From: Corynebacterium propinquum DSM 44285 | GTDB taxonomy: Bacteria; Actinomycetota; Actinomycetes; Mycobacteriales; Mycobacteriaceae | DNA: 64,000 bases | Direction of reading: 5' to 3' | Assembly: GCF_000375525.1 (NCBI RefSeq) | Contig: NZ_AQXC01000001.1 | Span: 372,001 to 436,000 of the forward strand | Shown here: piece by piece, positions 49,701 to 58,943 of the stretch | Layout of the letters: every line of letters starts with the position of its first letter | Position numbering within the stretch: position 1 is the stretch's first letter | Position numbers and translations under genes: made by a program | Notes under the pieces: model-generated | The model's database searches: none | What the model saw: only the letters and a program-made list of their open reading frames with translations | What the model was told of the DNA's origin: nothing

Positions 49701-50343
49701 CCAGGCGTTTGCCGATCTCTAGCAGCTGATCCCTGGTGCGCTTTTCGATGTCCAGGCCATGGTCCATCAGCTCCAGGAAATAATTGTCCTTGCCGTAGAT
49801 GTCCTGCCACATGGCTGCGGCTTCCAAGGCCTCGTTAAATTGGCCCAAGCGCAGGCGAGTCTGCACATCACCCGACGGGCAGCCGGTGGTCGCGATGATG
49901 CCGTCGGCATGCTCGGCGATCAGCTCGGCGTCCATGCGCGGCCACTTACCAAGCTGGCCCTCGTAGGATGCCAGCGAGGACAGCTTGAACAGATTTTTCA
50001 GGCCCGTAGCGTTTTCCGCGAGCATGGTCTGGTGCAAATAAGCACCAGAGGCGGAGACGTCGTCACGCTTTTGATCCGGGGTTCCCCAGCGCACACGGTT
50101 TTTATTGAAGCGGGATTCCGGGGCCATATAGGCCTCGATTCCGATAATCGGCTTGATGCCTTTCGACGTCATGCGGCGATAAAACGCATCCGCGCCGAAC
50201 ATATTGCCGTGGTCTGTCATGCCGACGGCAGGCATTTCTTGCCGGTTGACCTCTTCCGACAGCAGATCCACCTTGGCCATTCCATCCAACATGGAAAATT
50301 CGGTGTGATTGTGCAGATGAACGAAAGAGGAGTTTTTAGCCAT
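46765..50343 (-). CDS. dnaE: DNA polymerase III alpha subunit
   Basis: This is the replicative polymerase catalytic subunit, 1192 residues. It has an N-terminal PHP domain ([19 protein letters not shown]), the catalytic acidic triad region ([19 protein letters not shown] and [15 protein letters not shown]), helix-hairpin-helix repeats and a C-terminal OB fold. The coding-strand TAGAAT (50355-50350) is 6 nt before the ATG, predicting a leaderless transcript. A 694-codon antisense frame here is a composition artefact. Confidence 0.97.
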   Translation of the reverse strand: MAKNSSFVHLHNHTEFSMLDGMAKVDLLSEEVNRQEMPAVGMTDHGNMFGADAFYRRMTSKGIKPIIGIEAYMAPESRFNKNRVRWGTPDQKRDDVSASGAYLHQTMLAENATGLKNLFKLSSLASYEGQLGKWPRMDAELIAEHADGIIATTGCPSGDVQTRLRLGQFNEALEAAAMWQDIYGKDNYFLELMDHGLDIEKRTRDQLLEIGKRLDLPPLVTNDCHYVLQSQAKAHEAMLCVQTGKTFQDPDRFKFDGDGYYIKSAAEMRESWDHMVPDGCDNTLWIAERVGDYSSMWEEHSHDRMPVADVPEGHTPTTWLHHEVMEGLAERFPGQEVPREYIERAEYEIEVIDGKGYPSYFLIVAEIIKYARSVGIWVGPGRGSAAGALVAYALTITNIDPIEHGLLFERFLNPERPSAPDIDIDFDDRRRGEMITYAAERWGEDKIAQVITFGTVKTKQAIKDSAKVHFGQPGFQMADRINGALPAPIMAKDIPLSGIMDPEHERYSEATEVRNLIESDPDVKKIYDTARGLEGVVRQPGVHACAVIMASVPLMEHIPMWKRNADGAIITGWDYPACEAIGLLKMDFLGLRNLTVIGDALRNIRQNRGEEIDLETLTPDDEAVSEVYRLLSRGETLGVFQLDSTGMQELLKRMNPTGFKDIVAALALYRPGPMGVNAHLDYADRKNGRKPITPIHPELAEPLEEILAETYGLIVYQEQIMRISQKLANYTAGEADGFRKAMGKKKPEVLAQQYEKFSSGMAENGYSKDACDTLWGVIEPFASYAFNKSHAAGYGLVSFWTAYLKAYYTAEYMAALLTSVGDKKDKSAIYLADCRHLGIKVMPPDVNESDVEFMAVGKDIRYGMGAVRNVGTEVVNSIIKTRKQKGAYRSFGDYLDKIELLPCSKRITEALIKAGAFDSLGHPRKGLMLIQEDAVDSVQSTKKAADKGQFDLFAGMGGDDSEQNAFTITVPDESWERKHELALEREMLGLYVSGHPLDGFEQALAAYTDTALTTVVSGELRPKQNVVIGGIISNVDRRFSKKDGSPWAIVTIEDHHGAQVDVWVFSKAYSLVAEDIVEDNIVLFKAQIQVWGDGDQKVIGNDMRVPELGRGGGAGLPLRLHLSTQQCSMEAIAALKSVLLDHPGDTEVYLTLSHGEAEEVLVLGDHLTVERSNNLMGDLKATMGPGIVMAQT

Positions 50344-50366
50344 GGAGTTATTCTAACGCTTGGGCG

Positions 50367-50564
50367 CTAGGACTCCAGTGCCTGTTCTGCACGGGCGTGA
50401 GCTCGCAAAACAGAAAAAGCAGCAACCGCACCCAAGGTTGCTGCAAGAAGGCCTGGCCAGGCAAAAGAGCCGTTAAATACGCCGATTACCAAGCTGAAAC
50501 AGCCCGCAAAAATCGCCAACAGTGCGACGCTAAACGTGATCGATTCTCGCTTCTTCATAGCCAT
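50367..50564 (-). CDS. Small membrane protein
   Basis: The 65-residue product has a basic N-terminus (MAMKKRES), two hydrophobic segments (about 9-29 and 34-52) and a charged tail (HARAEQALES). It sits between dnaE and a 198-residue hypothetical gene, 5 bp after the latter's stop. Function unknown. Confidence 0.6.
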   Translation of the reverse strand: MAMKKRESITFSVALLAIFAGCFSLVIGVFNGSFAWPGLLAATLGAVAAFSVLRAHARAEQALES

Positions 50565-50569
50565 GGATT

Positions 50570-51166
50570 CTAGCCGACACTCGCAGGCGGGTGGAAGGTA
50601 ACCTGCGGTGGGCTGATGCCGAACTGCCCGAAGACTGCATCCGGCGGCAATACCTCGACGGCATAGACGTGCGGGGAATTCGCCAGCGGTGCTAGGTGCC
50701 TCGGAGTGTCATAGGCGACGACGGCGATGATGCCCGGCGTTGTCGCATCTGAGGCAGCACTGACAGTGTTAGCGAGAACATTCGCGAAAACTTCGGCGCG
50801 GCTACCGGCTGCAACGCGTGTGCTGGCTTCGGTGGGTTCCGGCAGATCCAGGATGTGTAAATCCTGCGTGATGACGGTGCCGACACGGTGGAGATCTGCG
50901 ACGAGTGCGCCTGCTTCTGCGCCGGTGAGCGGTTCGGTGAAAGAGATCATCGCGAAGGCATTGTGCCCTGGCGCGTCGGCGAGTGCTGTGGCCAGGGAGT
51001 CGTCGGCAAGCGATTGGTACTCGGCATCAGGCTGCTGCGCATGCTGGCCCAGGTGATCGCCGGCGAAAGGCCGCGGGCGGGCATAATCATCGCCGCCCGC
51101 CAACCACATCAGCCCCGCAAGCAGCGAAGCAACGACGAGCAGTTCACCGAGAGTGCGGGTAAACAT
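50570..51166 (-). CDS. Hypothetical membrane-anchored protein
   Basis: The start is the ATG at 51166, giving 198 residues with one N-terminal hydrophobic segment (LLVVASLLAGLMWLAGG, about 9-25). The longer upstream frame overlaps rluD out of frame and is rejected. The extracytoplasmic part is rich in Ala/Thr/Pro, with a folded-looking core (FAMISFTEPLTGAEAGALVA, IIAVVAYDTP). No family was recognised. It starts 28 bp after the rluD stop, so it is likely cotranscribed. Confidence 0.65.
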   Translation of the reverse strand: MFTRTLGELLVVASLLAGLMWLAGGDDYARPRPFAGDHLGQHAQQPDAEYQSLADDSLATALADAPGHNAFAMISFTEPLTGAEAGALVADLHRVGTVITQDLHILDLPEPTEASTRVAAGSRAEVFANVLANTVSAASDATTPGIIAVVAYDTPRHLAPLANSPHVYAVEVLPPDAVFGQFGISPPQVTFHPPASVG

Positions 51167-51194
51167 CGTGTGCCCAGTATCCAGTATCTCGCAA

Positions 51195-52130
51195 CTATTG
51201 CCGCAACTTGCCGAGGGCGTCGGCAAGATCGTCCGGGTACGGCGCCTCGATTTCCATCCAGTGCCCGTCAGCGGGATGGTGAAAGCCGACCTTGACCGCG
51301 TGCAACCATTGGCGGTTGAGCCCCAGGCGCTGCGCGAGATTCGGATCGGAGCCATACATCGGATCACCACAACACGGGTGGCCAAGCGCGGACATATGCA
51401 CGCGAATCTGGTGGGTGCGCCCGGTTTCCAGGGAGATCTCCAACAGGCTAGCCTCCCGGAATGCCTCGAGCAGGCGGTAGTGGGTGATGGCTCGTTTTCC
51501 GTCGTCGGTGACCGCGAATTTCCAGCCGGAACTCGGGTGGCGTCCAATGGAGCCGTCCACGGTGCCCTCGATCGGATCCGGCAGCCCTTGCACCAGCGCG
51601 TGATAGGTTTTGGACACGGTGCGCTGGCGAAACGCATTTTTCAGGCTGCTGTAGCCACGCTCCGAGGCCGCAACCACCATCACCCCCGAGGTGCCGACGT
51701 CAAGGCGTTGCACAATTCCCTTGCGTTCCGGCGGGCCGGACGTCGAAATGCGGAAACCGGCCGCAGCCAGGCCTCCCACGACAGTCGGGCCTTCCCAGCC
51801 GACGGTGGGGTGCGCGACCACGCCAACAGGTTTGTGCACCGCTATAAGGTCTTCATCGAAGTAGAGAATGTCCATGCCTTCGACGAGTTCTTCCTTCGGC
51901 ACCAGTGGTTTCGCCGGTTCCGGCAGCGTAACCTCCAGCCAGGCGCCTTCGTGCAAACGGTCTGACTTGCCGACGATCGCGCCGTCGACAAGCACGTCCC
52001 CGTCCGCGCTCAGGTTGGCCGCGACCGTACGTGAGAGCCCAAGCAACTTGGCCAGCGCGGCGTCGACACGCATTCCGGCTAGGCCTTCGGGCACCGGAAG
52101 TGAGCGGGTTTCGCGAGAATTAGTGCTCAT
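51195..52130 (-). CDS. rluD: RluA/RluD-family pseudouridine synthase
   Basis: It modifies uridines in 23S rRNA. The 311-residue protein (ATG 52130, [16 protein letters not shown]) has an N-terminal S4 domain ([15 protein letters not shown]). The catalytic Asp144 is in [15 protein letters not shown]. Other motifs are [28 protein letters not shown] and [18 protein letters not shown]. The exact uridine target is not decidable, so the symbol reflects the closest class. It overlaps the lspA end by 11 bp. Confidence 0.9.
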   Translation of the reverse strand: MSTNSRETRSLPVPEGLAGMRVDAALAKLLGLSRTVAANLSADGDVLVDGAIVGKSDRLHEGAWLEVTLPEPAKPLVPKEELVEGMDILYFDEDLIAVHKPVGVVAHPTVGWEGPTVVGGLAAAGFRISTSGPPERKGIVQRLDVGTSGVMVVAASERGYSSLKNAFRQRTVSKTYHALVQGLPDPIEGTVDGSIGRHPSSGWKFAVTDDGKRAITHYRLLEAFREASLLEISLETGRTHQIRVHMSALGHPCCGDPMYGSDPNLAQRLGLNRQWLHAVKVGFHHPADGHWMEIEAPYPDDLADALGKLRQ

Positions 52131-52659
52131 CGTCGGCCTCCTGAGAATCAGCCTTGCGTGCGCGGCGTTCTTCGGTGAATACCGCGAGCAAAAACAGTGC
52201 GACGCCGACGGTGATGAACGAATCCGCAACGTTGAAGATGGCGAAATCACCCACGGAAATGAAATCCACCACGTGGCCAAACCAAAAACCGGGTTCGCGG
52301 AGCAACCGGTCCACGAGGTTGCCACCCGCGCCGCCTGCGACCATGGCCAGCGCGATTGCTTGGAATCGGTCGTCGATGCGCGGTGCTGCGATGAGCACGC
52401 CGACGAGGAAGACCAGTTGGAAGGTGGTAAACAGCCAGGTCGATGATTCACCGCCCAGTGAGAATGCCGCGCCCGGGTTGTAGACCAGCAGGAAGCGGAA
52501 CCAGTCGCCGATGATGTGGAGTGCTTGACCGGGTTGTAGTGCAGCTTCGATGGCGATTTTGCTGGCTTGATCGAACGCGACGACGGCCGCGATGATCAGC
52601 AGCATGAGCCGCAGGTAGGGTGCGCGTCGTCGAGTTGGCAACGTTTTTAACCTAGTCAC
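52120..52659 (-). CDS. lspA: Lipoprotein signal peptidase (signal peptidase II)
   Basis: This aspartic membrane protease removes signal peptides from diacylated prolipoproteins. The start is the GTG at 52659 (179 residues); the frame runs far upstream antisense to the next gene. It has four membrane segments, [11 protein letters not shown], and the catalytic aspartates in [11 protein letters not shown] and NVADSFI. It acts after Lgt (5038-5955). lspA-rluD is a common pairing. Confidence 0.94.
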   Translation of the reverse strand: MTRLKTLPTRRRAPYLRLMLLIIAAVVAFDQASKIAIEAALQPGQALHIIGDWFRFLLVYNPGAAFSLGGESSTWLFTTFQLVFLVGVLIAAPRIDDRFQAIALAMVAGGAGGNLVDRLLREPGFWFGHVVDFISVGDFAIFNVADSFITVGVALFLLAVFTEERRARKADSQEADDEH

Positions 52660-52710
52660 GGGTTTTATTGTTCCTGAAAGTGGGGTTTTACGTGAAATCG
52701 CGGCGCTGGT

Positions 52711-52724
52711 TAGACTGGCGGTCG
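52711..52724 (+). promoter_or_regulatory. -10 box giving a leaderless start for the lipoprotein gene
   Basis: TAGACT (52711-52716) lies 7 nt before the GTG at 52724, and no ribosome site is present. This supports that start, despite the long N-terminal region it gives the protein. Confidence 0.5.
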
Positions 52725-53857
52725 TGATTTCTGCTGCTGTTTGTGCCCCATTCGCTTCCGCCGGACGGACTTCTTCTCGACGCTCTGGCGCTTCCCGACG
52801 CTCTGGTGCTTCCCGACGCGTCGCCGCTGCTTCCCTGTTGACCGCTTCTGCGCTGGTGTTGGCTGCGTGCGGTGATGACGGGGCTGGTGCTGATGGTTCC
52901 GGTAGTGCGGAAACTGCAAATAGCGCAGGTAGCGCTAATAAAGCCGGTAGCGCTGGGGAGCGTCGCGGTGAGGCTCCCGCCACAGAGCAGGCAGTCGGCT
53001 TGCCTATTGACCCTCCACGCATCGAAGTTGTCTCCACTGGTGAGGGTGAGCGCGTGGCCTTGGCGTATGACGATGTCGATGCCGAACAGGCGGTTGATGT
53101 CGAGGTGTCGGAGGGGTTTGAGCAACTGGTGATGCGTAATGAGCAGTTGGTCACCGAGGCCCCCCAGGCTGGTGAGATGGTGACTACCACCCTGCCGGTT
53201 GCTGGTTCCGTGTTGGTTCCGGAGGGATTTGATGAGTCGACTCCGGGCGCGGATTCTGCAAGGCATGTGGATTTCCGGGTGCGGGACCCGAAGATTTCTG
53301 GTGATTCGGCAGAGGTTGCCTCTGCCGATGGTTTTGGTTTCGGCTGGTTGGCTGAGTCGAATGGCCAGTTGAATACGCTGTTGTTGGCTGCTCCGGAGCG
53401 AGCGAGCGATGAAGCCCGTGCGATTATGGAACAGTCTTTGACGAAGTTGGTCTCTACTCCGGTGATTTTCCCGGAGGAACCGGTTGGCGTGGGTGCCGAG
53501 TGGTCGGTGGATTCGCGCGTGGCTGGCGAGGCCACCATGCTGCAGACCACCACATTTACCGTCACCGAGATTGCTGGCGATGAAATCACGTTGGATGTTG
53601 CCGTCGAGCAGCGGCCTGCTTTGGGTGCATTGTCGTTGGAGGGCCAGGCTGGTGCGGATGGTTTTGCTGATGACACATTGAATGTGACCAGTACGGATAC
53701 GCGTTCGACGGGTTCGCTGACTGTTGATGTGCATAAGCCGTTGCCGGTTTCCGGCGAGCTCGATTTCACCACTCGCGTGGTATACGGCAATGAGGGCGGC
53801 AAGGCCAGCGTCGTACAGGATTCCTCGACTCGCCTGCGTTTTACCAGCGCAGAATAA
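52724..53857 (+). CDS. Putative lipoprotein of unknown function
   Basis: The 377-residue product has an unusually long N-terminal region before its signal core (VAAASLLTASALVLAAC; lipobox LAAC). The region contains a repeated RRSGAS unit encoded by an 18-bp tandem repeat (52779-52814 plus a partial copy). A Gly/Ser/Ala linker follows, then a large beta-rich domain (PIDPPRIEVVSTGEG; VGVGAEWSVDSRV; LDVAVEQRPALG). A DUF-type conserved corynebacterial lipoprotein is likely; its role is unknown. Confidence 0.75.
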   Translation: MISAAVCAPFASAGRTSSRRSGASRRSGASRRVAAASLLTASALVLAACGDDGAGADGSGSAETANSAGSANKAGSAGERRGEAPATEQAVGLPIDPPRIEVVSTGEGERVALAYDDVDAEQAVDVEVSEGFEQLVMRNEQLVTEAPQAGEMVTTTLPVAGSVLVPEGFDESTPGADSARHVDFRVRDPKISGDSAEVASADGFGFGWLAESNGQLNTLLLAAPERASDEARAIMEQSLTKLVSTPVIFPEEPVGVGAEWSVDSRVAGEATMLQTTTFTVTEIAGDEITLDVAVEQRPALGALSLEGQAGADGFADDTLNVTSTDTRSTGSLTVDVHKPLPVSGELDFTTRVVYGNEGGKASVVQDSSTRLRFTSAE

Positions 53858-53885
53858 GCGGCGAAGGAGGTGTACTCGCGGTTTT

Positions 53886-55529
53886 TTAGAATGGTGGCTC
53901 ATCAGAGATCCTATCAGTTGTGCGACCCGCGGCTTTCTCCTTGTCCGCGATATAGTCATCAATCCTTTCCCGTCCGAGTGCTTCCAACCACGCTTTTTCT
54001 TCTTCATTCCGGTACTGCCGGTGCGTGCTTTCCTGGGCTGCTTCAAACGGATCAATAGTCGGACCGGATACAGCACCAAAGCCCGAACCAGCACCGACAT
54101 CAACACCGAAATAGGTTCTCCCAGACGGCTTACCGTTGTGGGCAGAATCTTGTTCCTGCTCGGTTTTTCGCCGCGTATCATGCTCACGCATCTTCGCCAT
54201 CCGGTCGGCCTCATGTTTTTCTTGCCGAATCTTATCCGCCTGGGCTTGTTCCCGGCGCTCCTGCCGGTAGCGTGCAACCTGGTCCGCCACCGTGCACACC
54301 CATTTCCGCTGCGAATTCGCCAACGGACCATTCGGCTCAGTCGATGACCACGAGCCATCGGCAAATAACCACACCACAGTTCCTGAAGCGGGTTCAAAAA
54401 TAGGCCGGACACGGCGATCCGTTTTGATGTTGTGGTGATGCTGGCACAGCGCCACCAAGTTCGCAGGTGTCGTTGGCCCGCCCTCGTCGCACTCAATCAC
54501 ATGATCCAACTGCGATGTTGCTGCAGGTTTGCTACAACCGGGATACCGGCACGTGCCATCCCTTCCCACTACTGCTGCCCGCATCGCGGAAGTAGCCACG
54601 TAACTGGCCACCTGAAAAGTCAGTGCATCATCGACATCCACAATCTTGGTTGCCCGACTAGCAAGATCCTCGGCTTGCTTACCGAATACCACCTCGTAGC
54701 CTGCACCAGTCGCGGTCGCTGTATCCGTGGAAACAAACACTGGGGCACCAGGAATATCACTAGCCCGGTAGCATTGCAGGCTCACCTTCGGCCCGCTAGT
54801 ACCAAGGAGTAATTCCACAGTGGCATCACGCATCGAAAGCCCGGTGTCTTTCGCATGCGCCCGAATGCGGGCATCGATTGTGGCGGATGTGGCCACATCC
54901 GTATCGAAGCGGAAACTCCGCGCATTATCACCGCTACGCTGGCTAATGGGAATATCGAAGTGCTCAAAATCTTTCCGGTCAGCTTGTCGTGGTTTATCAG
55001 TGACCGTAGAATCCAGTGCTTCGATTTCTTTGCTGATTCTTCGCGCAATCGCATTTTTTGTGGGCATCACCTGCCCTGGTTTCTTCGGGTACAGGTATTT
55101 CACCAGCATTGCGTCAATATGCCGGCAAAGGGATGCGTCGGCATCGCCTGCTTTATCCATCGCCCGGTCAATAGAAATCCAGCGTTCTAGATCGATATGC
55201 CACATCCGCGTCGCTAACTCATACAACTTTGGCAATTCTCGCATGCGCACAAAAGCATGCACGAGTTGTTCGACCCGGTACGGCGAGAGACCAGTATCTG
55301 CTATCAGGCCGGTAAAAAGCTCATCAACATCACCGTAATTGGTATCTATCAGTCCATCCCAGAAATAGAATTCCTGGCGCCGCAGCTCTAGTCCAGCTAA
55401 CGCTTGCTGGTTATCAGGGTTGCAGTGGGAGTAAAACGGTTCCGGAAACCGCGGCAAAGCCGCAACATCATCGTCTAAGTCATCACCGTCGAGTTTGTTG
55501 TTGTGGTCATCACTGTGGTGACTATCCAT
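53886..55529 (-). CDS. DUF222/HNH endonuclease-domain protein (13E12-repeat type)
   Basis: The 547-residue protein has an N-terminal DUF222 region (about 40-320). A C-terminal HNH domain follows (about 340-390): CRYPGCSKPAATSQLDHVIE, then NLVALCQHHHNIKTDRR. The Cys pairs and HNH residues are intact. A coiled, charged tail rich in Arg/Glu/Gln and an acidic end close the protein. The family occurs in many copies in corynebacteria and mycobacteria (REP13E12), often as mobile or repeated sequence; its activity is not established. Confidence 0.88.
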   Translation of the reverse strand: MDSHHSDDHNNKLDGDDLDDDVAALPRFPEPFYSHCNPDNQQALAGLELRRQEFYFWDGLIDTNYGDVDELFTGLIADTGLSPYRVEQLVHAFVRMRELPKLYELATRMWHIDLERWISIDRAMDKAGDADASLCRHIDAMLVKYLYPKKPGQVMPTKNAIARRISKEIEALDSTVTDKPRQADRKDFEHFDIPISQRSGDNARSFRFDTDVATSATIDARIRAHAKDTGLSMRDATVELLLGTSGPKVSLQCYRASDIPGAPVFVSTDTATATGAGYEVVFGKQAEDLASRATKIVDVDDALTFQVASYVATSAMRAAVVGRDGTCRYPGCSKPAATSQLDHVIECDEGGPTTPANLVALCQHHHNIKTDRRVRPIFEPASGTVVWLFADGSWSSTEPNGPLANSQRKWVCTVADQVARYRQERREQAQADKIRQEKHEADRMAKMREHDTRRKTEQEQDSAHNGKPSGRTYFGVDVGAGSGFGAVSGPTIDPFEAAQESTHRQYRNEEEKAWLEALGRERIDDYIADKEKAAGRTTDRISDEPPF

Positions 55530-56253
55530 GATTCCTTCCCCCGAAACAATTTGCTAACTAATTATGGTTCTACCATACTGGATACAACACAGTTAAACAA
55601 TAGTGTTCGAATACTTATAAAGCCCCGAAAGGCAGATCCCACCAGACTCCAACCAACACCACCCAAACACTAAAACCGACCCCTCACACCCACCGCCCAA
55701 AAAAGAACCTTTATTCGAACAACGTATGGCCGAACAGGGATAACAGACGAAGTCCCGGAGCCCCCATTCGTCGACAAGCACCCCACGCCCATGACCCGAC
55801 CACGCACACCAATCCCGTATAACGGCCCCACTCACCAACCCCGCATATCAAGCCCCAAGAAAGTGGGTTTTGCAGGTAATTCAATTTCGTGAATTACGCT
55901 GTGTTAACGTCGTTTTCGTGACTTGAATTACCGCTTCAGCCCAACCATCGGGATAACTGAATCGATTTAGCCACATGCAGTATTTCGGCAGCAGGAACGG
56001 AACTCCCACGTGGAATGCCTGCTTCTGCTGCTAAAAACAAATACCTAGCCCCTGGGCTTCAACTACATATCTGATTACGTGCCGATCGCACACTGCATGA
56101 GCTGCTGCATACGCCGCTGTTGCCGCCACCGCATTCGCGTCTGAGCACGTAAAACTTCGTACAGACTGAAAGGCCCCGTTGGCCAGCCTCAGCGCTACAG
56201 CCTTACAGCCTCACTACGAAGCTTTTTATCCACCTCACAGTTCGGAGTCTCCC
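55530..56253. other. Long non-coding gap before lldP with several palindromes
   Basis: No convincing gene lies in these 724 bp. Visible structure: GTTCGAATA near 55606 with its complement TATTCGAAC about 105 bp on; the TGAATTAC cluster at 55876-55931; and a hairpin with arms GCAGCAG (55988-55994) and CTGCTGC (56025-56031) followed by TAAAAAC. A long leader or a complex operator region for lldP is likely. Confidence 0.5.
55876..55931. promoter_or_regulatory. TGAATTAC repeat cluster upstream of lldP
   Basis: GTAATTCA (55876-55883) and TGAATTAC (55890-55897) form a perfect 8-bp inverted repeat with a 6-nt loop. TGAATTAC recurs at 55924-55931. The spacing suggests cooperative binding of a regulator. 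It does not match the LldR consensus I know, so the regulator is unassigned. Confidence 0.45.
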
Positions 56254-57927
56254 ATGAACCAATTTATGGTTAATACCGAAGCGATCGGAGGAAGTCTCGG
56301 GCTCACAGCGCTCGTCTCCGCCGTTCCACTGGTGACCTTCTTCGTCATGCTGTTGTTCGTGAAAGCACGCGCACACACCTCCGGCGCTGCAGCACTGCTG
56401 GCGGCCCTGCTCATCGCAATCTTTGGCATGAGCATGCCTGTCGACGCCGCGATTTCCTCGGCATTCCGCGGTGGTCTGTTCGGCTTGTTGCCGATCGTCT
56501 GGGTCATCATGATGGCGATCTGGTTCTACCAGGTCACCGTGGCGTCGGGCCGTTTCGAGGATCTACGTCGCACATTCGACGCCCTCGGCAACGGTGATAT
56601 CCGCATCCAGGCAATCCTCATTGCCTTCTGTTTCGGTGGCCTGTTGGAAGCACTCGCCGGATTCGGCGCACCGGTGGCCATCACCGCAACCATGATCCTG
56701 GCCCTGGGAGTCAAGCCGCTCAAAGCTGCCACCACCGTGTTGCTGGCCAACACCGCACCGGTAGCTTTCGGTGCCGTCGCCATCCCGATTACCACCGCAG
56801 GTAACGTCGGTGGCCGCACCGTCGAACAGACCGAAAACATCGCGGCTATCGTCGGCCACCAGGCACCATTTTTCGCGTTCTTAGTGCCATTCATCCTGCT
56901 GTTCATCCTCGACGGCACCCGCGGCATGCGCGAAGCCGCCCCAGCCGCAGCAGTCATCGGCGGTGCCTTCGCCATCGCGCAGTGGTGGGCGTCGAACTTC
57001 TTCGCGTACCAGCTCACCGACATCGTCGCCTGCCTGGTTTCCCTGGGTGCCGCCTTCGCCTTCCTACGTGTCTGGCAGCCGAAAGGCGTTGCCGCAATGC
57101 GCAAGCGCCTCGACATCCCAGAGCGCGAAGACGATGGCGAAGTTCTCACCAAAAACCGCGTGTGGATGGCCATGATGCCGTACGCCGTCGTGACCGTTAT
57201 CTTCGGCTTGGCCAACCTGGGCGAAACCATCCCGGGAATCCTGGACAAACCAAAGATTTCCTTCGCCTGGCCACTGCTCACCGACCGCCTCGTCAGCGCT
57301 ACCGGCAGTGTCATCGACACCTCATATACATTCAAGATCATCAACAACCCGGGTACGCTGCTGCTGATTTCTGGCATCATCGTGGCGGTTGTGTACGGCA
57401 TCTTCAACCACAACGGTAAATTCCGCGTGAATGCGAGCGACGTCGTCGGCGAGCTGACCAGCACCGCCTACAAGATGCGCTGGACCGCGCTGACCATCGT
57501 GATGGTTCTGGCACTGGCGTACGTCATGAACTACTCCGGCCAGACCGTGGCTATGGGCGCCTATGTGGCCTCGCTCGGCGCAGTCTACGGCTTCCTCGCA
57601 CCTGTTCTGGGCTGGGTCGGTACCGCGATTACCGGTTCCGACACATCCGCCAACGCGCTATTCGCAAACCTGCAGGTCACCGCCGCAAATAACATTGGCC
57701 TGAATCCAGACCTGCTGCTGGCAGCAAACACCACCGGTGGTGTCGTCGGCAAGATGATCTCGCCACAATCACTGGCCATTGCCGCTACCGCCGTCAACCT
57801 AGAAGGCAAAGAAAGCGCGATCTTCAAGTCCGTCGTCGGCTACTCCATCGTGTTGCTGATCGGACTTTGCACTCTGGTCTTCTTGCAGACCAACATTCTG
57901 TCCTGGATGGCGCCCGTCGTGAACTAA
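56254..57927 (+). CDS. lldP: L-lactate permease
   Basis: This 557-residue LctP-family transporter has about 13 membrane segments. It imports L-lactate with protons. Motifs are FGGLLEALAGFGAPVAITA, NTAPVAFGAVAIPI, GSDTSANALFANLQ and ANTTGGVVGKMISPQS, all typical of LldP. The ATG at 56254 (MNQFMVNTEAIGG) has a GGAG site; the frame extends 25 codons upstream without family similarity. lldD does not follow. Confidence 0.95.
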   Translation: MNQFMVNTEAIGGSLGLTALVSAVPLVTFFVMLLFVKARAHTSGAAALLAALLIAIFGMSMPVDAAISSAFRGGLFGLLPIVWVIMMAIWFYQVTVASGRFEDLRRTFDALGNGDIRIQAILIAFCFGGLLEALAGFGAPVAITATMILALGVKPLKAATTVLLANTAPVAFGAVAIPITTAGNVGGRTVEQTENIAAIVGHQAPFFAFLVPFILLFILDGTRGMREAAPAAAVIGGAFAIAQWWASNFFAYQLTDIVACLVSLGAAFAFLRVWQPKGVAAMRKRLDIPEREDDGEVLTKNRVWMAMMPYAVVTVIFGLANLGETIPGILDKPKISFAWPLLTDRLVSATGSVIDTSYTFKIINNPGTLLLISGIIVAVVYGIFNHNGKFRVNASDVVGELTSTAYKMRWTALTIVMVLALAYVMNYSGQTVAMGAYVASLGAVYGFLAPVLGWVGTAITGSDTSANALFANLQVTAANNIGLNPDLLLAANTTGGVVGKMISPQSLAIAATAVNLEGKESAIFKSVVGYSIVLLIGLCTLVFLQTNILSWMAPVVN

Positions 57928-57965
57928 AACTCACGCAACCAGCAGGCAACAAAACTGTAGGCAAC

Positions 57966-58012
57966 AAAAAAGGCCGCCCGCACACCGTGTACTTGGTGTT
58001 GGGCGGCCTTCC
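57966..58012. terminator. Bidirectional hairpin terminator
   Basis: AAGGCCGCCC (57970-57979) and GGGCGGCCTT (58001-58010) form a perfect 10-bp stem, with an inner ACACC/GGTGT stem. On the minus strand the stem is followed by a TTTTTTG run, so it is strongest as the terminator for the minus-strand lipoprotein gene. It also ends lldP on the plus strand, though only CTTCCTC follows there. Confidence 0.8.
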
Positions 58013-58176
58013 TCATGTCGACGCCGTGCTTGTCGCAGGATGTACTTGCCGACGCCGTACGGCAAATTGCCATGCCGCACGAGCCTTGTGATCAGGTGGC
58101 CCAATCGCCGCAGCAGCTGGGTTAAACGCCAAAAGCTGCCCCGAAAGCTAGCCCACGTGCTAGTCCGAAAAGCTCG

Positions 58177-58803
58177 CTACTGCGCAGGCTGCTCCGCCGG
58201 CTGTTCTGCGTGCTCGTCGTGGCCCTCAGGGTGGCCAGGGTGACCTTCTTCGATAACTTCTGCCTCGTTTGGTGGCACGTCGACGCCGTCATGCAGACAC
58301 ATCTCCGGCACCTGCTCCGGTTCCACGGTGTTGGTGACCAAGACGCAGGCCCATTCGCGCGAGAGCTTCCACTGGCCGTCTTGGTGGATGAACTCGACAT
58401 TGTCGGCGGTCTGTGGTTCACGATCCGGCATGGTGTAGCCGACGATGGTCAACGCGGTGTCATCGGTGTATCCAGGGAAAACAGATTGCACTTCGAAGTT
58501 AGCGCCAGATTCGACCTTCGCGGCGGCCAAGGTATCAAACAGTTCTGGGAAGTCTTCGCCACCTTCGACGGTCTTGGTGCGCTCTTCTGCCGGAAGATTC
58601 GGATCAGATGCACGCTGCAAAACGCCGTTGAGTTCTTCTGCGGTTGGCAGATCGACCGGGGCGCTTTCCGCCTTGGTGCTCGATTCTGCGTTCTTGGTGG
58701 TTTCGGCGGCGGTGTCCGCATTTTCGGCGTCGTCAGAGCACGCTGCAAGGGTCAATGCCAAACCAATAGTGGCGGCGGTGATGCTCGTTTTCGTGAATTT
58801 CAC
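58177..58803 (-). CDS. MTB12-like lipoprotein
   Basis: The 208-residue product has a lipoprotein signal (KFTKTSITAATIGLALTLAAC; lipobox LAAC), an Ala/Glu/Thr linker and a domain of about 110 residues. That domain begins LPTAEELNGVLQRASDPNLP and includes VEGGED and HQDGQWKLSREWACVL. It matches the mycobacterial low-molecular-weight antigen MTB12 family in layout. A His/Pro/Glu-rich tail (HPGHPEGHDEHAEQPAEQPA) may bind metal ions. Function unknown. Confidence 0.8.
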   Translation of the reverse strand: MKFTKTSITAATIGLALTLAACSDDAENADTAAETTKNAESSTKAESAPVDLPTAEELNGVLQRASDPNLPAEERTKTVEGGEDFPELFDTLAAAKVESGANFEVQSVFPGYTDDTALTIVGYTMPDREPQTADNVEFIHQDGQWKLSREWACVLVTNTVEPEQVPEMCLHDGVDVPPNEAEVIEEGHPGHPEGHDEHAEQPAEQPAQ

Positions 58804-58929
58804 GGTTTATCCTCCAAAATAGACATCGGCGTTATCGAGAACGAAGCCAGAGCGTGCACGCATCATCGCATGCAGCGGCCATAGCGTTCAGACTCGGAGC
58901 GCTCGAAGAAATCTTACCCGTGCGCCTTT

Positions 58930-58943
58930 TATACTTGAATTTA
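58930..58943 (+). promoter_or_regulatory. -10 box giving a leaderless asparaginase mRNA
   Basis: TATACT (58930-58935) lies 7 nt before the ATG at 58943 with no ribosome site, so transcription probably starts at the A of ATG. Confidence 0.5.

Noticed and set aside
52688..54496. 602-codon minus-strand frame across a lipoprotein gene and the DUF222 gene
   Set aside because: Its product is low-complexity and basic, and it covers parts of two well-supported genes in wrong phase.
55593..55838. 81-codon minus-strand frame in the gap before lldP
   Set aside because: Trp/Cys/Gly-rich product with no ribosome site or recognisable fold.
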